DNA of 64,000 nucleotides from Pegea sp. RAD2-039 (GCA_034620365.1 JAQGEQ010000161.1:923336-987335), one strand, 5' to 3'. Counted from the stretch's first letter, positions 1 through 15,339 are shown. The notes: generated by a model from the letters alone, not told the origin. Program-made: numbers and translations.

Positions 1-430
1 ACAGATACTAAATTTTCATCTATAAATGCATCTTAACAAAGTTTATTTACCTGAAAATCATATCAGACAGAAAAGGTTAAAAATTATTTTGAAAAATTGT
101 TTTGTCAAAAAGTTTAATGATAAGAAATACTACTTTGCAAAAAGCAGTGATCAATACTTCTATAGGCGTATCTTTTAAATTTAATGATTATAAAAATATT
201 AATCTGTACTAAAAATTGATAAGCTTGTTGCAAGTAAATTTTGTTGTGAAATAGAATGTTAAAAAAACAAAAAGAGTTAAACAATAAAATACTGGTATAT
301 AAAATGATTCACTTAAATACTATTACAACTTTCTTTAAATGACTGGGTTAAAAGCACACAATATTCTAATTTATTCGAAAACAATTTTTACAATTCATTT
401 TTTTATAATATTCATATTCTATGAAATTAT
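1..430. other. AT-rich sequence, nothing recognised
   Basis: No reading frame, repeat or structured element could be supported here. It may belong to the more decayed upstream part of the LINE that becomes recognisable from about position 430. Confidence 0.4.
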
Positions 431-1275
431 TCCTTCTTATATTGTCTAGGGACTATCTCGCAGTAGATGATGTCAGTGAGTTATCTTGGCATCAGATGAT
501 ATCAAGCTATTATCCTGTAATCCTTCAAACTGCACTATAACGTTTTCTCATAAACCAGTTGCAAATTCCTTGAACCAATATTCCATCAATAGATTTATTA
601 TTCAACGAGTATCTTCGGTCCTAGACCTTGGGATTACCCTACTATCTGACTTTAAACGACACAATAATGTTTCCAAAATCTTTGGAAACCTTCTCTTCCT
701 TATTATAAAGACCTTTAATTCTAAGGACCCATGCTTTTTTATCAATCTTTTCAAATTGTACGTGCGTCCATATCTTGAATACAATGTTAGTGCATGGGTA
801 CCATATGAAGTTGGTGATATCAAAAAAATCGAGTCTGTTTAGGCAGCATTTATGAGATTAGTATGCAGGAAACTTAATATTAAATATGGTAGTTATAAAC
901 ATCGTCTCAGCTTCTTCAATTTAGATACTTTGGAAATTCGACGGATTAAATACGACTTAATTCTTATCTTTAAAATTATCCATAATTTAATTAACATTAA
1001 GTTTGATGATTTCTTTTCCATTAGTCCTTCCCTCCAGTTATATCAGTTCAGACGGCACACATTACATCTTAATAAGCCTATATCACCTAGTACATTGGAC
1101 AGATTAAATTTTTTCTCATACTGCACAATTTATTACATGGAATAAGCTCCCATCACACATTGTCAAGTCAGAATCACTCGTGTTTCCCAAGCAGAAGTTG
1201 AACCGTTTCAATATTGCCATTTCTAAACTACAAATTTTTCCTTTCTATGTAATTGTTCACTGTTATATGTTTTGA
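430..1275 (+). mobile_element. Decayed LINE (non-LTR retrotransposon), C-terminal reverse transcriptase part
   Basis: Two broken frames (486-842 and about 843-1145, then a shift to about 1275) together read like the end of a LINE reverse transcriptase. Recognisable in order are the segment with VSSVLDLGI (family: VSS.KDLGV), the LYVRPYLEYNVSAW block (family: lyk..VrP.LEYas.vW) followed by a di..IE.vQ stretch, the RLSFFNLDTLEIRR block (family: RL..L.L..Le.RR...D) and a final WNKLP (family: WN.LP). A stop at 840-842 and at least one frameshift rule out activity. The upstream endonuclease and catalytic RT parts are missing, as expected of a 5'-truncated insertion. The class is probably CR1/jockey-like, but I cannot assign a clade. 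It lies tail to tail with cyclin L. Confidence 0.8.
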
Positions 1276-1799
1276 GTGCTATCGAAATGCCATGTGTTAC
1301 ATCTTTTGCTTTCTATATTTTTAACTTAATAGATATTGTTTGTGAGAATGGGTGTTAGCGAGAGGTGCTCTCTTCAGGCACCTTCCTTCAAGTATGAGTG
1401 GAATAAATTGAGCAAACATCTACAGCAAGTCTCATCAAGATAAATAACTCCGTCAGAAAAAAATATTTATTAGTTGAAAACGCAAGTATCAAAAACTTCA
1501 ATTTACAAATAGATAGCAAAGGCTGAAGAAAACTTTTCACAAATTTTCAAAAAACTCCGTTATTAATAAAAATATAAATGGCAACGAGATAATTGTCAAG
1601 ATTAGTTCTTCTATCATCTTCGTTTTCTGTCACGATCACTCTTATGACTTCTACGGTGGCTATGCTTATGTTTTCCTCTCTCTCTGCTCCGACGATGACT
1701 ACGTTCTCTCCGATGATGATCTCTTTTCTTATGTTCATGTCTATACTTATCTTCAACTTCTTCTCTATTTGCATCTGTTCCGTTTTCCTCTTCAACTTT
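1245..1799. repeat. Duplicated block, copy at cyclin L (LINE tail plus cyclin L 3' end)
   Basis: This stretch recurs at 26,760-27,315 in the same orientation with a small number of substitutions and about one indel. It begins in the last codons of the LINE relic, crosses the LINE 3' untranslated part and the cyclin L 3' UTR, and stops inside the cyclin L coding region. Because the cyclin L here is intact and the other copy is a fragment, this is the source copy. Confidence 0.9.
1466..1471 (-). promoter_or_regulatory. Candidate cyclin L polyadenylation signal
   Basis: AATAAA on the minus strand, about 145 bp past the cyclin L stop codon. The region is AT-rich, so chance occurrences are common. 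Confidence 0.4.
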
Positions 1800-2765
1800 G
1801 TCTGATGCCGTCGCCTTAACACCGTTTTCAGCTTTTGTTTTATCATCATTATCCTTTGCTTTACCACCCGAAGACTCTAATGTAGCTGTACCACCTTCAA
1901 TCACTTCTTCTTTCGGTTTATTCTTAGCTTCATGTTCTTCCTTAAATTTGTCCACTATTTCAGTGGCCATTTTAGGTGTTATATGTTTTCTATGATGATA
2001 AATATGCATCAACGAGTGAGCAATAGCGACAATATCTTCTTGTGTAGCATCAAAAGCTTCAAACCAAGGTGGATTGTTAGGAGTGGGTACTTGTAAAACT
2101 CTAGCAGCAAGACAAATGCAAGCACAAGCAATAGTTTCAGGTGAATATTGAACAAATAAAGTAGTTCTCATTGAATCGTTCATATAATTCCATGATGTCT
2201 GTACCAAATCAACATTGCTCTCTAATCCTAACACTTGTAGGAAAACTATAATGACTTTATGGGGATGTTTAAAGTGAACACAAAAACCCAATTCCTTTAA
2301 TAACCGTCGTTCATATTTTATAACTCTTTGTTTTAAAGCTATGTACGCTCCATCTAACTGCTTTACACCAGGAGTACATTTTGGGTCATCTAACTTTTGT
2401 TTTATCAAATGAAAGACATTAATAACATCACGAAGTCTTCTAGGAGCTTCTTCAACTTTGGAAGCCAGCCAAATACAAGCCATAGCTACTTCTTCCATTT
2501 TATTTTTGATAAAAGATTTGATACAATAGAATCGTTGAAACATCACTTGAGCACAAGCAACAGCAAATTGAGGAACACGTAAAGTAATTCCAGATATTTG
2601 AATGAATTCACAGCCAAGATGACGAAGAGTTGCTTCCTGTTCAGCTGTTAAACCTTCTTTTTGTGATGGAGAATTTTTTACTTCTTCTTCAGTTAGAAGA
2701 CAATTTTCTAGTGTCATGATAACACCAGCATACTGCTGAATCTTACTTTGATCATCACTTGCCAT
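1614..2765 (-). CDS. CCNL: Cyclin L, intronless coding region
   Basis: A single uninterrupted frame encodes 383 residues of a cyclin L. The family partners CDK11 and related kinases in nuclear speckles and links transcription to pre-mRNA splicing. The sequence shows an N-terminal leader, the first cyclin box at about 50-160 (with the FIQ..GI.LRVPQ stretch and the MEEVAMACIWLASKVEEAPR core), a second cyclin-box fold at about 165-265 (FCVHFKHPHK, QYSPETIACACICLAARVL), a hydrophilic linker, and an RS/HR-rich tail from about 340 (HRRERSHRRSRERGKHKH). The tail is shorter than in vertebrate cyclin L. The start is supported by an in-frame stop upstream. A splice acceptor (CAG at 2805-2807) 39 bp upstream suggests an intron in the 5' UTR, which argues against a processed retrocopy. 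Every multi-kb-scale neighbour has many introns, so the intron-free coding region stands out. Confidence 0.95.
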   Translation of the reverse strand: MASDDQSKIQQYAGVIMTLENCLLTEEEVKNSPSQKEGLTAEQEATLRHLGCEFIQISGITLRVPQFAVACAQVMFQRFYCIKSFIKNKMEEVAMACIWLASKVEEAPRRLRDVINVFHLIKQKLDDPKCTPGVKQLDGAYIALKQRVIKYERRLLKELGFCVHFKHPHKVIIVFLQVLGLESNVDLVQTSWNYMNDSMRTTLFVQYSPETIACACICLAARVLQVPTPNNPPWFEAFDATQEDIVAIAHSLMHIYHHRKHITPKMATEIVDKFKEEHEAKNKPKEEVIEGGTATLESSGGKAKDNDDKTKAENGVKATASDKVEEENGTDANREEVEDKYRHEHKKRDHHRRERSHRRSRERGKHKHSHRRSHKSDRDRKRR

Positions 2766-2807
2766 TTAAATCAACCAAAGTTGTCACCAAGTCTAAAAAA
2801 ACTCCTG

Positions 2808-4202
2808 AAATATAAGTTAATAAATTTGGTTAATTTATTAGTTTTTTAACTTAAAGAATAAAGTTATATTTATATTGAAAAAATTTTCTGAATTATATAA
2901 ATGACAAAAACAAACACTAAGTTTTAATGAACAAAATTCATACAAACTATTTATCAAATTTAATTTAATAAAAACTCAATAATAAATATATAATTCTAAA
3001 ATGAATTCTTAAAATTCTTTATAGTTTCAAGCATTCATTATTACAATTATTTGAAACAAGATATTTACTAAATTTGCTCATCAGAAATATTAAAAACACA
3101 TTTTAAGAATTAGAAACAGATAGATATACAAATTATAAGCAATAAGTTATCTGAAAAAATTAATAAATAAATTGTAGAACAATATAAATATCAGATAATA
3201 TTTCAAAGAATTATTTAATTTTTAAATAATTATTATCAAACTATATTTTGCTTAAAGGTTTAAATTTAGTCTTTCTCAATAATAATTCTTTTATAATATT
3301 TAATCTTAAGTTCTTAACTTCATTGTAAAAGAATTATTTAAGTTTTCTATGAAAAGTTTGTAAATTTAAAAAAATAAATAAAATTTTTATATAAAAAGAT
3401 TGATCTATAAATACAAAATAATCAAATATTCTTTATGTTTTACTAAAATAAAATATTATAGAAGTATAATAATAGGCAATATTTTTAAAGTAACAATTTG
3501 TAATTTAAAAGAAATTGTAAGCAATAAATTCAAAAATAAAATAATCGAAAAATAAGCCTAACTGTTATATAAAAATATCTTAAAAAAGAATTCACGTTTG
3601 ATGCAATCAAAAGTTGAATTTTAGTAGATAGATGATATTTGACCAAAATGACTTCCCAATCTTCCGCGCGTTTGGTAATTAACTTCATTTTTCTAATAAA
3701 AAAATTAAGTTTATATCGTTGTATGATTTCTGATAATTTTTAAAAATTACTTGATCAGGGGCCTCCAAATCTGTTTTCAATGAGATCTGCATTTTAGTCT
3801 TGAAAGTGGTCATCAGATTAACAAAATTCCACAAGCGAAAAAATCCGTCTAATATACGATGATTAATCTCGCGAAACAAGTAACTTACCAGTTTTTAAGG
3901 TGCCTTAAAAGAGGTCTAAAAACAGATTTAAAATATTTTCAACTGGATAATTTGCTATTGTTATTTAATATTATCAGAATTCTGTATTTTCAAAAGCAAC
4001 GGAACTGTTTGAAAGACCCTGTACTTCAAGGTAAGTTAAAACCTTTCTATTTTATCAAAAAACTAGTAAACTTCTTACTCAAGCTTTTAGCTCAAAATGA
4101 AAGAAAAAATGATTATTGAGCAAAAAACTCAGCTAGCTTATAAAATTTATTCGTAGTTAAGACTTTTTTCACATTAATTAATATGAAAACTTTTATTGTA
4201 AC
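2808..4202. other. AT-rich intergenic DNA between cyclin L and FOXK debris
   Basis: Probably contains the cyclin L promoter and first (non-coding) exon, whose 3' splice site is visible at 2805-2807. I could not place the donor or transcription start. Short open frames near 3,690-4,120 resemble no family and look like chance frames. Confidence 0.4.
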
Positions 4203-4255
4203 CTCTTAGGCAGTAATTAACTTTGCACCAGCGTCTACCCAAGATGGCTTCAATT
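4203..4255 (+). pseudogene. FOXK exon 10 fragment (decayed)
   Basis: About 50 bp resemble the 5' part of FOXK exon 10 (8,884-8,938), with shared words such as GCAGT.A...T.GC.CCAG and CTACCCAAGAT, but with many substitutions. Short and diverged, hence moderate confidence on its own. The longer fragment at 4,970 makes it more credible. Confidence 0.5.
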
Positions 4256-4669
4256 TTTCAATAAAACTTTGACACTCTAGTTTATTATATTAATCTGTAA
4301 AACATTTTTGATCATTAATAAAATGTTCAGATTCAGAATTTTTTCAAACAATGATATCATTTTTTAGAATGAAATGTTGGATTTTAAATATTAGAGAAAA
4401 AAATGATTTTCTAATTATTTGTTACTTATTTCATGTAATTCTTTTATTCAGTATATTTTTGATTTAGCTTTACATCGAAACATTTTAGGTAGCTCAAATA
4501 AACTATTTATATAAATAAGACTATTTTCGATTTCATTTTAAAATTATATAATTAAGCTATTGAACTATATCAGGAATCTTCAGTTTCTGCGCATTAACTC
4601 TTAGTAAAAAACTTTTGGGCTAAAATAATAATGAATTTTATAAAACTGAAATTGATGGCTATATATAAA

Positions 4670-4835
4670 CTACGGTGGTTACTTCAAACAATTTGATGTT
4701 ATCTTAATTTCAGGAAGCTTCACTTTTATCAATTGTATAAAAATAATTTTCATTTCATCTAGATAATTTTCAGCAGCTGTTGCACCAGCCAAACATCAGT
4801 TATTTGAAAACATTACTTTTAAAAAATGTTTATTT
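4670..4835 (+). repeat. Local repeat A, copy 1
   Basis: About 165 bp recur at 12,971-13,150, nearly identical apart from a 6-bp insertion in the second copy and a few changes. The content is non-coding. Both copies are followed on the same strand by FOXK-derived fragments, so the repeat may be part of what was once one larger duplicated segment. Confidence 0.85.
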
Positions 4836-4969
4836 TTACAGGTAGCAAAAGAATATTAAAACGAATCTTATATCTCAAATTTGGTCATCGAGTAGTTTAA
4901 AAAAAAACTAAACGGGGAAATTTCTTTAAATTTGTGACGTGAAATAAGCTTTTATTACAGCTTCCTTGA

Positions 4970-5150
4970 AAGTTGAGTTAGCTCCAGTTTTGCACACAAA
5001 CCAATTTGGCGCCAGGAACCGCGGCTGCATCACATGTTACTCCTCAACCAATCTCACCTCAACAAGTGTCTTCTAACAACAACCCTGGACATGTCTCATT
5101 TATTCCTGCGCCGTTAGCTGCTATTCAACCAGTTTATTAAAACATCACGA
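4970..5150 (+). pseudogene. FOXK exon 10 fragment (decayed)
   Basis: Close match to FOXK exon 10 at about 8,886-9,080: the runs around GCTGCATCACATGTT, CTCCTCAACCAATCTCA, CAACAAGTGTCTTCTAACAA and TAGCTGCTATTCAACCAGTT are shared. Frame-destroying changes are present and no flanking exons are recognisable. The intact gene lies about 4 kb downstream on the same strand. Confidence 0.85.
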
Positions 5151-5159
5151 ATCATTCTT

Positions 5160-6110
5160 GATCGGCTCAATAAAATTTCTTATATGACAAAATTATTTTA
5201 AAAATAAAACACCAACTTTCATTCCTGATATTATGGTAAAAAATTATATTCATAATTGTAAAATAGAATGTTACTTGCTGGATATAACTTTTTTAATAAT
5301 TAAGTAAAGCACTGCAGGGTAAGAATTGTACGAAATATATATATTTAAATTTCAAGACACTTAGAATAAAAGAGCTTTTTTAAAAGTTTTGTTCAATTTA
5401 CTCATTGATTAATAGTGATTGATCATTTACCTCTCTCTTTTGTGGCTAGTAATATCTAATTTCCACCATTGAAATCTGATAAATAAAATTAATGTTTACT
5501 TTTTGCTTTTAATCAAATTTATACATCTTAAAATATTAATAAGCGTATATTTTCTTTGAAGTAGCCCGGATGTATTTCTTGTGTATTTTAACAAGGATAG
5601 CTTTATTTTCTGACATTTTGACAAAAAATAATGTTATTTTAACAAGAATAATTCGATTGTAGAAATAAAATAAGGTTTATTATCAAGAATTACTAATTTA
5701 GTTGAAATACTTTTGTCTAAAATTGATATCTTTCGTGTAAACGCATGTTTTAGTGCTCTACTTTCAATTGTTTTTCATTTATTTTGAAATAACTTACATG
5801 CTTTACTTCAGTGTTGCCAAACATTTTCTGTAAACTTTCTTTGCATCTTAAATTTAGGTAGTAAATGAATCAATTCTTTTATAAGATTCTAGTAAAAAAT
5901 ATTATAATTTAAAATAATTTATTTTTTACGATAAAAGTACCTTTTAATTGGTTTAATCATTAAAATAACAATTATTACTTAACGTTTACCATGACAAAAT
6001 ATACTATAATCTCGACACTTTATGTCAGCAGAGAGCTTCGGTCGTATACCTCTTTTTCTAAAAACATCAACAACACTATATAGCGTGGTTCACTACAAAC
6101 CCAGATCTTT
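5160..6110. other. FOXK upstream region, nothing recognised
   Basis: Holds whatever promoter and 5' UTR FOXK has. No TATA-like or other motif can be singled out in such AT-rich DNA. A slightly more GC-rich stretch just upstream of the start codon (about 6,010-6,110) is probably 5' UTR. Confidence 0.4.
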
Positions 6111-9411
<3,301 letters not shown>

Positions 9412-9863
9412 TTTTGAATATGACCATGCCCAGCCAGCCGTCACCTATAGTATAATAATGTACATTTAATTTTTGTTTATTTATAAAGAGCGTCGGTAAC
9501 AAGTCGCTACCACGTGTTTCGCTCTCACAGTCTTTTGGTATCGTATTGTTTTGGTGCTGTAAAATTTTTGGATCCTTTTTTTAGTTCTCCCTCATATCAA
9601 AGCTTATGTGATTCCATAAACTCATAACGTAATAGTTCTCCCGATTATTTCTTCCCTTAAGTCACCTTAGTGCCTCCTTGTCAGCACGAATCAATTCGCG
9701 ACAAGGTAGAAACCAGTTTAACTATTTTTAATGATAGGTTTCTTTATTTATTTCTTTTGAATTCTAGTCTGGTCTAGTTAATACTGAATACTGCCTTGGC
9801 CAAGACGGCAGTTTCAATTTTGCTGCTACTTTTGTTGACACAAATAAAGATGATTAGCTTTTA
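9412..9863. other. FOXK 3' flank with a short hairpin
   Basis: Presumed 3' UTR and downstream DNA. At 9791-9811, CTGCC and GGCAG flank the perfect palindrome TTGGCCAA, so this stretch could fold into a small hairpin. No gene is visible. Confidence 0.5.
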
Positions 9864-9986
9864 GTGTGCTGCGAATTGTATAATCCGTACTTTCATCTGA
9901 TGATCGACAACAACATGACACGGCTTTGCATTGGGGCTGGTTGTACATATCGCCATTCTATTAAAATTCAACCAGCGGTAGCACAC
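9864..9986. other. Nested inverted repeats, possible structured RNA
   Basis: Outer arms GTGTGCT (9864-9870) and AGCACAC (9980-9986) enclose inner arms GCTGGTTG (9936-9943) and CAACCAGC (9969-9976). The block is more GC-rich than its surroundings. It lacks tRNA A and B box patterns and I recognise no snRNA or snoRNA class. It could be part of the FOXK 3' UTR, a decayed element, or chance. Confidence 0.35.
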
Positions 9987-9989
9987 CTT

Positions 9990-12970
9990 GATTCTTTCAT
10001 GTATATGAAATCATTCTTAAATGAATTTCGTTTGTAAATTTTTAGTTCGTTTGCCATCTACCAGTTTACCTGAAATCTGCTACACAATGGTTAACACGAT
10101 TAAATGATAACTGACTCGAGAAGTTTTTTGTTAATTTTTTTACCAAAATGGTAGTTTTTGTTACAAATAAACTTTTTTGAAAGTTTTTACTGAGATCTGT
10201 TCCTTTGGTAAAGCTTGCAGTTTTAGATTTTATCAAAATACTTTTAGTTTTCAGGGACAATTAGAGATAAAAATAGACGAGATAAAATCAATTGATGTAT
10301 GCTAGCTGAAATTATTTGATAGCGCTAAAGTTATACACCAGGCTAACAAAATTTAAAAGAAATCTGAAGTCAGAGACCAAATTAGCGATCTATCTTTTTA
10401 ATGTCTTAACTATCTGCAATACTTGAAACATTTCAAAACTCATAACTTTATTAAAAACCCATAATTAAGATAAACTTTTCCCTATAAATAGTGCATGGTA
10501 ATTATATACTTTCAAAAAACTAATATTAATATACAAATATTGTAAACCTGTTAAAACTTTAAAGTATCTATTTCTCAAAATCGTTTGTAAATAACCAAAC
10601 AACTCTACAAAAGTCATGTTTTAATAAACGGCTTATTAGCTATGATTAAAAAATTAACAGCAAACTATTTTTTGTAAAAATAAAATTATCATAAATAAAA
10701 TCTTATTTAATCTGAATTAGTTTGTAGTCCGACTCCACTTTAAAGCTATTTTAATAATTATCAATTCCCTCTTTATTTCCATTGAAGTTATTTAATAACT
10801 TTAATATAAAACAAGTTCTGGTGAACTATTAAAGCTAAAAGTTGCTTTTTTTTTTAAGCTATTTATCAACGCTAAATATTTTTTGCAGTATATACAGATT
10901 GTTATACTTTTTAACTGTAGTTTTCTGTAGATAGCGAATTGTTAAAGTCATGACTTTTTAGTAAGTTATTGGCTAATAATAAATAATTCTTTACAATTAT
11001 TGATTCTAAAGCTTTGCGTCTTAAAAATATTCAAATTATTAGTCGGTTTTTTATCAAAACCTTTAGATATAAACGTAACTTTTGACCGAAATTTTATTCA
11101 ATAAAGTTAAATTAAAAAATAAATAATTTAAAGATTTCACAAAATTGGAGTGATTGACACTACTCAACATTTGAATCATGAGGAAGCTAAAGGTAATTAA
11201 AAGGTTATAAAATATAATATTACCACAAAATAAGTCAGCTTTAAGTACGTTTATCTCTTATGACGTTTTTCTTCAAATAATTCTCGAATTACTTCCTTCT
11301 TAATGTCAACATTTTTTGATTGATTCAATTTTTTCACCTTTCTTCACTAATCGGTGCTCATGGCTTTTTTGATATTTTCTGTAATTGTTGTAATTAGAAT
11401 ATACTCTTACTAATCTATCGATATAAAAATCACACAATCAATTCTGTTTGGGTGACTAATAGTCACAACAATTTATGTTTTTGGACAAGTAATTTCATTT
11501 AAGATATCTTAAGCTTTCAAATTTTTTTAATAAGTATTTAACAATAACTTCATATTTTTAATTGCAATACTTTTGAAAGACCCTTTAAGTCAAAAGTTTA
11601 CTAACAGCTAAATAATGTTCGACGCGTAAAGCTATTACTTTCAGCAAAACAATTTGTCTCTAGCTGAAAACGTCAAAATCTGACAAATTGTTTATATAGT
11701 TTTCTAGATTTTGTAGATTGTCAATTAAATTAAAAACATTTTATTTAATTTCATGTATATTGCAATAAATCATTACAAATATTAACTTTTTGGTAAAAAG
11801 TCTGATTTGCAATTATGTTTTTAGTTTTTCTGTAAATAGTTTTTTTTTAATTATTTTATAATCTTTTAATCACAAATACAATATATTGAGTATGTTATTT
11901 TCAAAATTAAATTTTTAATATCATACTTTGATATCTGATATAATAAAAATAATTTGATTATAATCACATTAAATTATTGGTTTTATCATTTATACGTTTT
12001 TGATTTAAAATTCTTGTATTAATATAGTATAAGTTTAAAAGTAATTAAATTCTTTTCGAGTCATTAAACTATTTATTAAATATTATCTGATATTAATAAT
12101 GATAGTCAAAGATGTAAAAGTAACTAAAAATTTGTCGATCTGTTCTACTGAACCCACCAATATTTTACAGTTTGCAAAAAGGTAAAGCAGTTATTACTCT
12201 GTCTGGAGTTTACTGATTACTAACTAGCATTGCCTTACTTATTTTAAGCAGGATATTATCGATTACTTAACTTAATTGGTTGATAATATTTCATAAAATT
12301 TTGTGTTTGCAGACGTAATATTTAATCACAATTTACTTTACTTTTTTTTTCTTCAAAACCATTTTGGAGGAATAATATTTATATATTATTTCAAATAACA
12401 GTTATATTAGTTTTCGCTTAAAAAAGTCTAAATTGTTTTCGATCAAATTATCCAGACTAGAGTTAATAATATTATTTCAAATTTTTGTACTTATTCAATC
12501 AACTTAATTGTTTAATCATAGAAAAAATATGTTTTAATCTGAAAAAATCTTTATTAAAAAGAAGGCAAGATAGCTTTCTAATGTAATTAGTTTATTTCTT
12601 GTTTCAAAATTGTTAAGAAATGCTTTCAAAATAAATTCTTGATTAAAACAATAACTGAGATTTTTAACTGAAATAACAGCTTGCCAAGGATATCATTTTA
12701 GATGTAATCATTGCAAGAAATATTTCACATAATAACCATCTACAATGAATTCAGTTACCCAATTCAATATTTTATTTTCATTATTTATTTTTAATTCATA
12801 TTTTTCTTCAGTCAATTAATTTTTTGAGTTTAAAATCGATATTTTACGCAAAGTAATATTTTCCAAACTCATTATTCTGCAAACTGAAAACATTCTGATA
12901 TTTGTGAATTTATTTACTTTGCCTAAAATAATATTAAATCTTACAAAATTGAAACTAATTTAGAAGGTGA
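9990..12970. other. AT-rich intergenic DNA, nothing recognised
   Basis: Roughly three kilobases with only short chance frames. No splice-linked coding pattern, tandem repeat or known element was seen on either strand. Confidence 0.4.
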
Positions 12971-13150
12971 TCTATAAACTACGGTGGTTACTTCAAACAA
13001 TTTGATGTTATCTTAATTTCAGGAAGCTTCACTTTTATCAATTGTATAAAAATAAAAATAATTTTCATTTCATCTAGATAATTTTCAGCAGCTGTTGCAC
13101 CAGCAAAGCATCAGTTATTTGAAAACATTACTTTTTAAAAATGTTTATTT
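12971..13150 (+). repeat. Local repeat A, copy 2
   Basis: Second copy of the repeat at 4,670-4,835, same orientation, with a short extra insertion in the A-rich middle. Like copy 1 it is followed by FOXK-derived sequence, here from different exons. Confidence 0.85.
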
Positions 13151-13174
13151 ATATATCACGATTTTGTTTATGGA

Positions 13175-13320
13175 TCAAAACCAGAACGCTTCATTTGCTC
13201 GGCAATCACATATACTTTCCATCTGATCATCAGTAACAGATTTTATTAATAGATCACCGAGGGACCTTCAGTCGACCAGATTTACGCCTAAATTTTACGC
13301 CATGTTTTAGTCTTTTACAA
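13175..13320 (+). pseudogene. FOXK fragment spanning exon 7, intron 7 and exons 8-9 (deleted)
   Basis: Matches the end of FOXK exon 7 (about 8,305-8,334), continues through the intron (8,335-8,385) into the first bases of exon 8, then jumps to exon 9 at about 8,638 and continues to about 8,680. Retention of the intron shows that it arose from DNA duplication and not from reverse transcription. An internal deletion of about 250 bp and point changes show that it is not functional. Confidence 0.88.
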
Positions 13321-14839
13321 CAAATATGACGAACAATCAGCTTGATGATTTGTAGTTGGAAATATTTTATTATAATCTCTCAGTTATTGTTCAACATTTT
13401 AACATTAGTACAGTTTCAGCGTTTACAATTTTCTAAGTTGAAATAAGTTTTTAGGCATCTAAATTGAGTTTTAATTACTTACTTATAAAAATTTATATTA
13501 ACAAAACTAATTTTTTCTTAAAAAAAATGTTATTACTTTATTCAAAAATAACTTCAAAATAAACAAGTATGATTGAAAAGTTTGATCCTTAAACTTTGTA
13601 TGTATGTTTATGTTAATTTAAAGAAAAACATTTCAAAGAAAGTTAGAAATATAAATTAACATTTGTAGACTTTTGTCATCGCTTGGAATGACTTGTTTGT
13701 TTCATTATTATAAATTCTGTCGCAGTTATCATTTGATGCCTCGTTTTGTCTTTTAATTTTGAGTTTAAGTGACTCAAACAACAAAAAGTATAAAATTAAG
13801 TTACATAAGTCATAAAAATATTATTTCAAATAATTACTAACTAGCTCAGAAAACCAAGTTTTTTTATTCCCAAAAAAACCTAAAATATGTTCATAAGCAT
13901 TTATTCAACTCTTTCTAAATAATAACCTGAAAATAATCCAACTAAGCAAATAGCTTTTACAACTAAAATTAAGTATAAACTACATTAGAAGAAAAATAAA
14001 TCTTTTGGTTAAAATTGTATCTATACATGAAAACAACTTAAAAAGCAAAAATATTTCGTATTTATGGCTTTGAAAGGCTTTGGTCTACTTTTAAAAGTTG
14101 TATTTTCGAGTAGTCAACATTACAAAAGTTATTTGATTTAATCTGTGCTTCTAGCCGTAGGTTTAAAAACTAATTCCTTATTTTTAAACCAAACGCTCTA
14201 TTTTCTCTCATTATAATTTGGATAAAAAGGAAATTTTCTTTTGATAATTTAGTTAATTCCAGTTGAAAAGCAGAAAATCAAATATGGCTTGTTTTAAAAA
14301 TCATTTCTAGTCATCTCTTAATTCTTTTATTAAAATAATAAATTCAGTAAGTTTGCAGTCAGTAGGTAATTTAGATTGATTATTAACTGAATTTGAAAGT
14401 CAGTTTTAGAAATCAAAGAAAATTTAATCAAATAAAGTTAGAAGAAGAAAGACAATTAAAACTGAAATGCTGTATTATGAATAACTTGTAGATAAATACC
14501 TCAAAAGAATTTGAATAATTCCAGAATAATTTTCTATTTTGAAAATATTTATCAAATTAATGCGTGGCTGCAAGTTACAAATTTAACAGCTCTTACAGCA
14601 AACAAAAACCAAAATTACAAGCAAACAGATAGTTGAAAGGTCTTAGGTATCACAATTTAAGATTTATATAAAAAGAATAGAAACACTGTAGAAGCATAAA
14701 ACGTAAATTATGAATCAAAAATTTGATGCGACAAAATATAAGAATAAAGTGAGGAAACTGGCGGTATTACATATCCTTTGATAAGGAAACTATTTAAATC
14801 TTATTTTTAGCAAACTTTTAAAACGTTTGATAGATTTCA
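13321..14839. other. AT-rich intergenic DNA, nothing recognised
   Basis: No coding pattern or repeat seen. Confidence 0.4.
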
Positions 14840-15330
14840 ATGTAGTGATGGAATCGGGAAAGGAATTCTAAACCTTAGTTACCCTGTTAAAAAAGCTGTT
14901 ACTCCGCAGGGTGCTCTTACGGCTGTTGAGCGGTTTAGCTTTGAATGAAGAGTCTCTGAAGATGTATGAGGAATTGTGATTTTGACGGTATTTGTAAGAG
15001 GAAGAGGGTTAGTTTATGCCTTTTCTTGGAAAGTCTTTCCTGGTAAACAAATTTTAGACGGATTCAAGATTCTTGATATCTTTTATAAGGCGAGGACTCC
15101 ATAAAGAAGAGTTGAGCTCTAATTTGGGACAGATGTGTGTGATAAAAAGCTTCCAAACATTACTTGTCTTAAAAGATTTGAAAATTAAGTTTGAAGTTAA
15201 TAACGCATTTCGGAATGAATGACGTGTGAGTCCGTCTTAAGTTTGAGAGATGAAGATTTTTTGGTCTACAATGGCCTGACATTAGAAAGTTTGTGGTCTC
15301 AATAAAAATCCTTTGATTTTAAGCTATTGG
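14840..15330 (-). mobile_element. Decayed LINE, reverse transcriptase C-terminal part
   Basis: On the minus strand the frames around 15,170-15,070 read like the block before the RT C-terminus (W.LFITHICPKLE followed by SSLWSP and DIKNLESV; family: lyk.yv.P.LEY.s.vWsP....di..iE.vQ). Near 14,855 the string FFNRVTKV is followed by a broken W-N-S-xP motif typical of the protein's end. Stops and frameshifts interrupt the frame. It differs from the LINE at 0.4-1.3 kb, so it is probably a separate family or an old insertion. The stretch is visibly more GC-rich than its surroundings, which is what first marks it out. Confidence 0.7.
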
Positions 15331-15339
15331 GTTAATATA

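Noticed and set aside
1593-1995. Plus-strand open frames over cyclin L
   Set aside because: They are antisense shadows of the RS-rich coding region; the minus strand shows clear cyclin boxes.
3685-4119. Small open frames on both strands near 3.7-4.1 kb
   Set aside because: No similarity to known proteins, no splice-linked neighbours, and length expected by chance.
9864-9986. Possible intron-containing tRNA, because the outer 7-bp arms look like an acceptor stem
   Set aside because: No A box or B box pattern, the span is too long, and no T-arm sequence of the GGTTCRA type is present.
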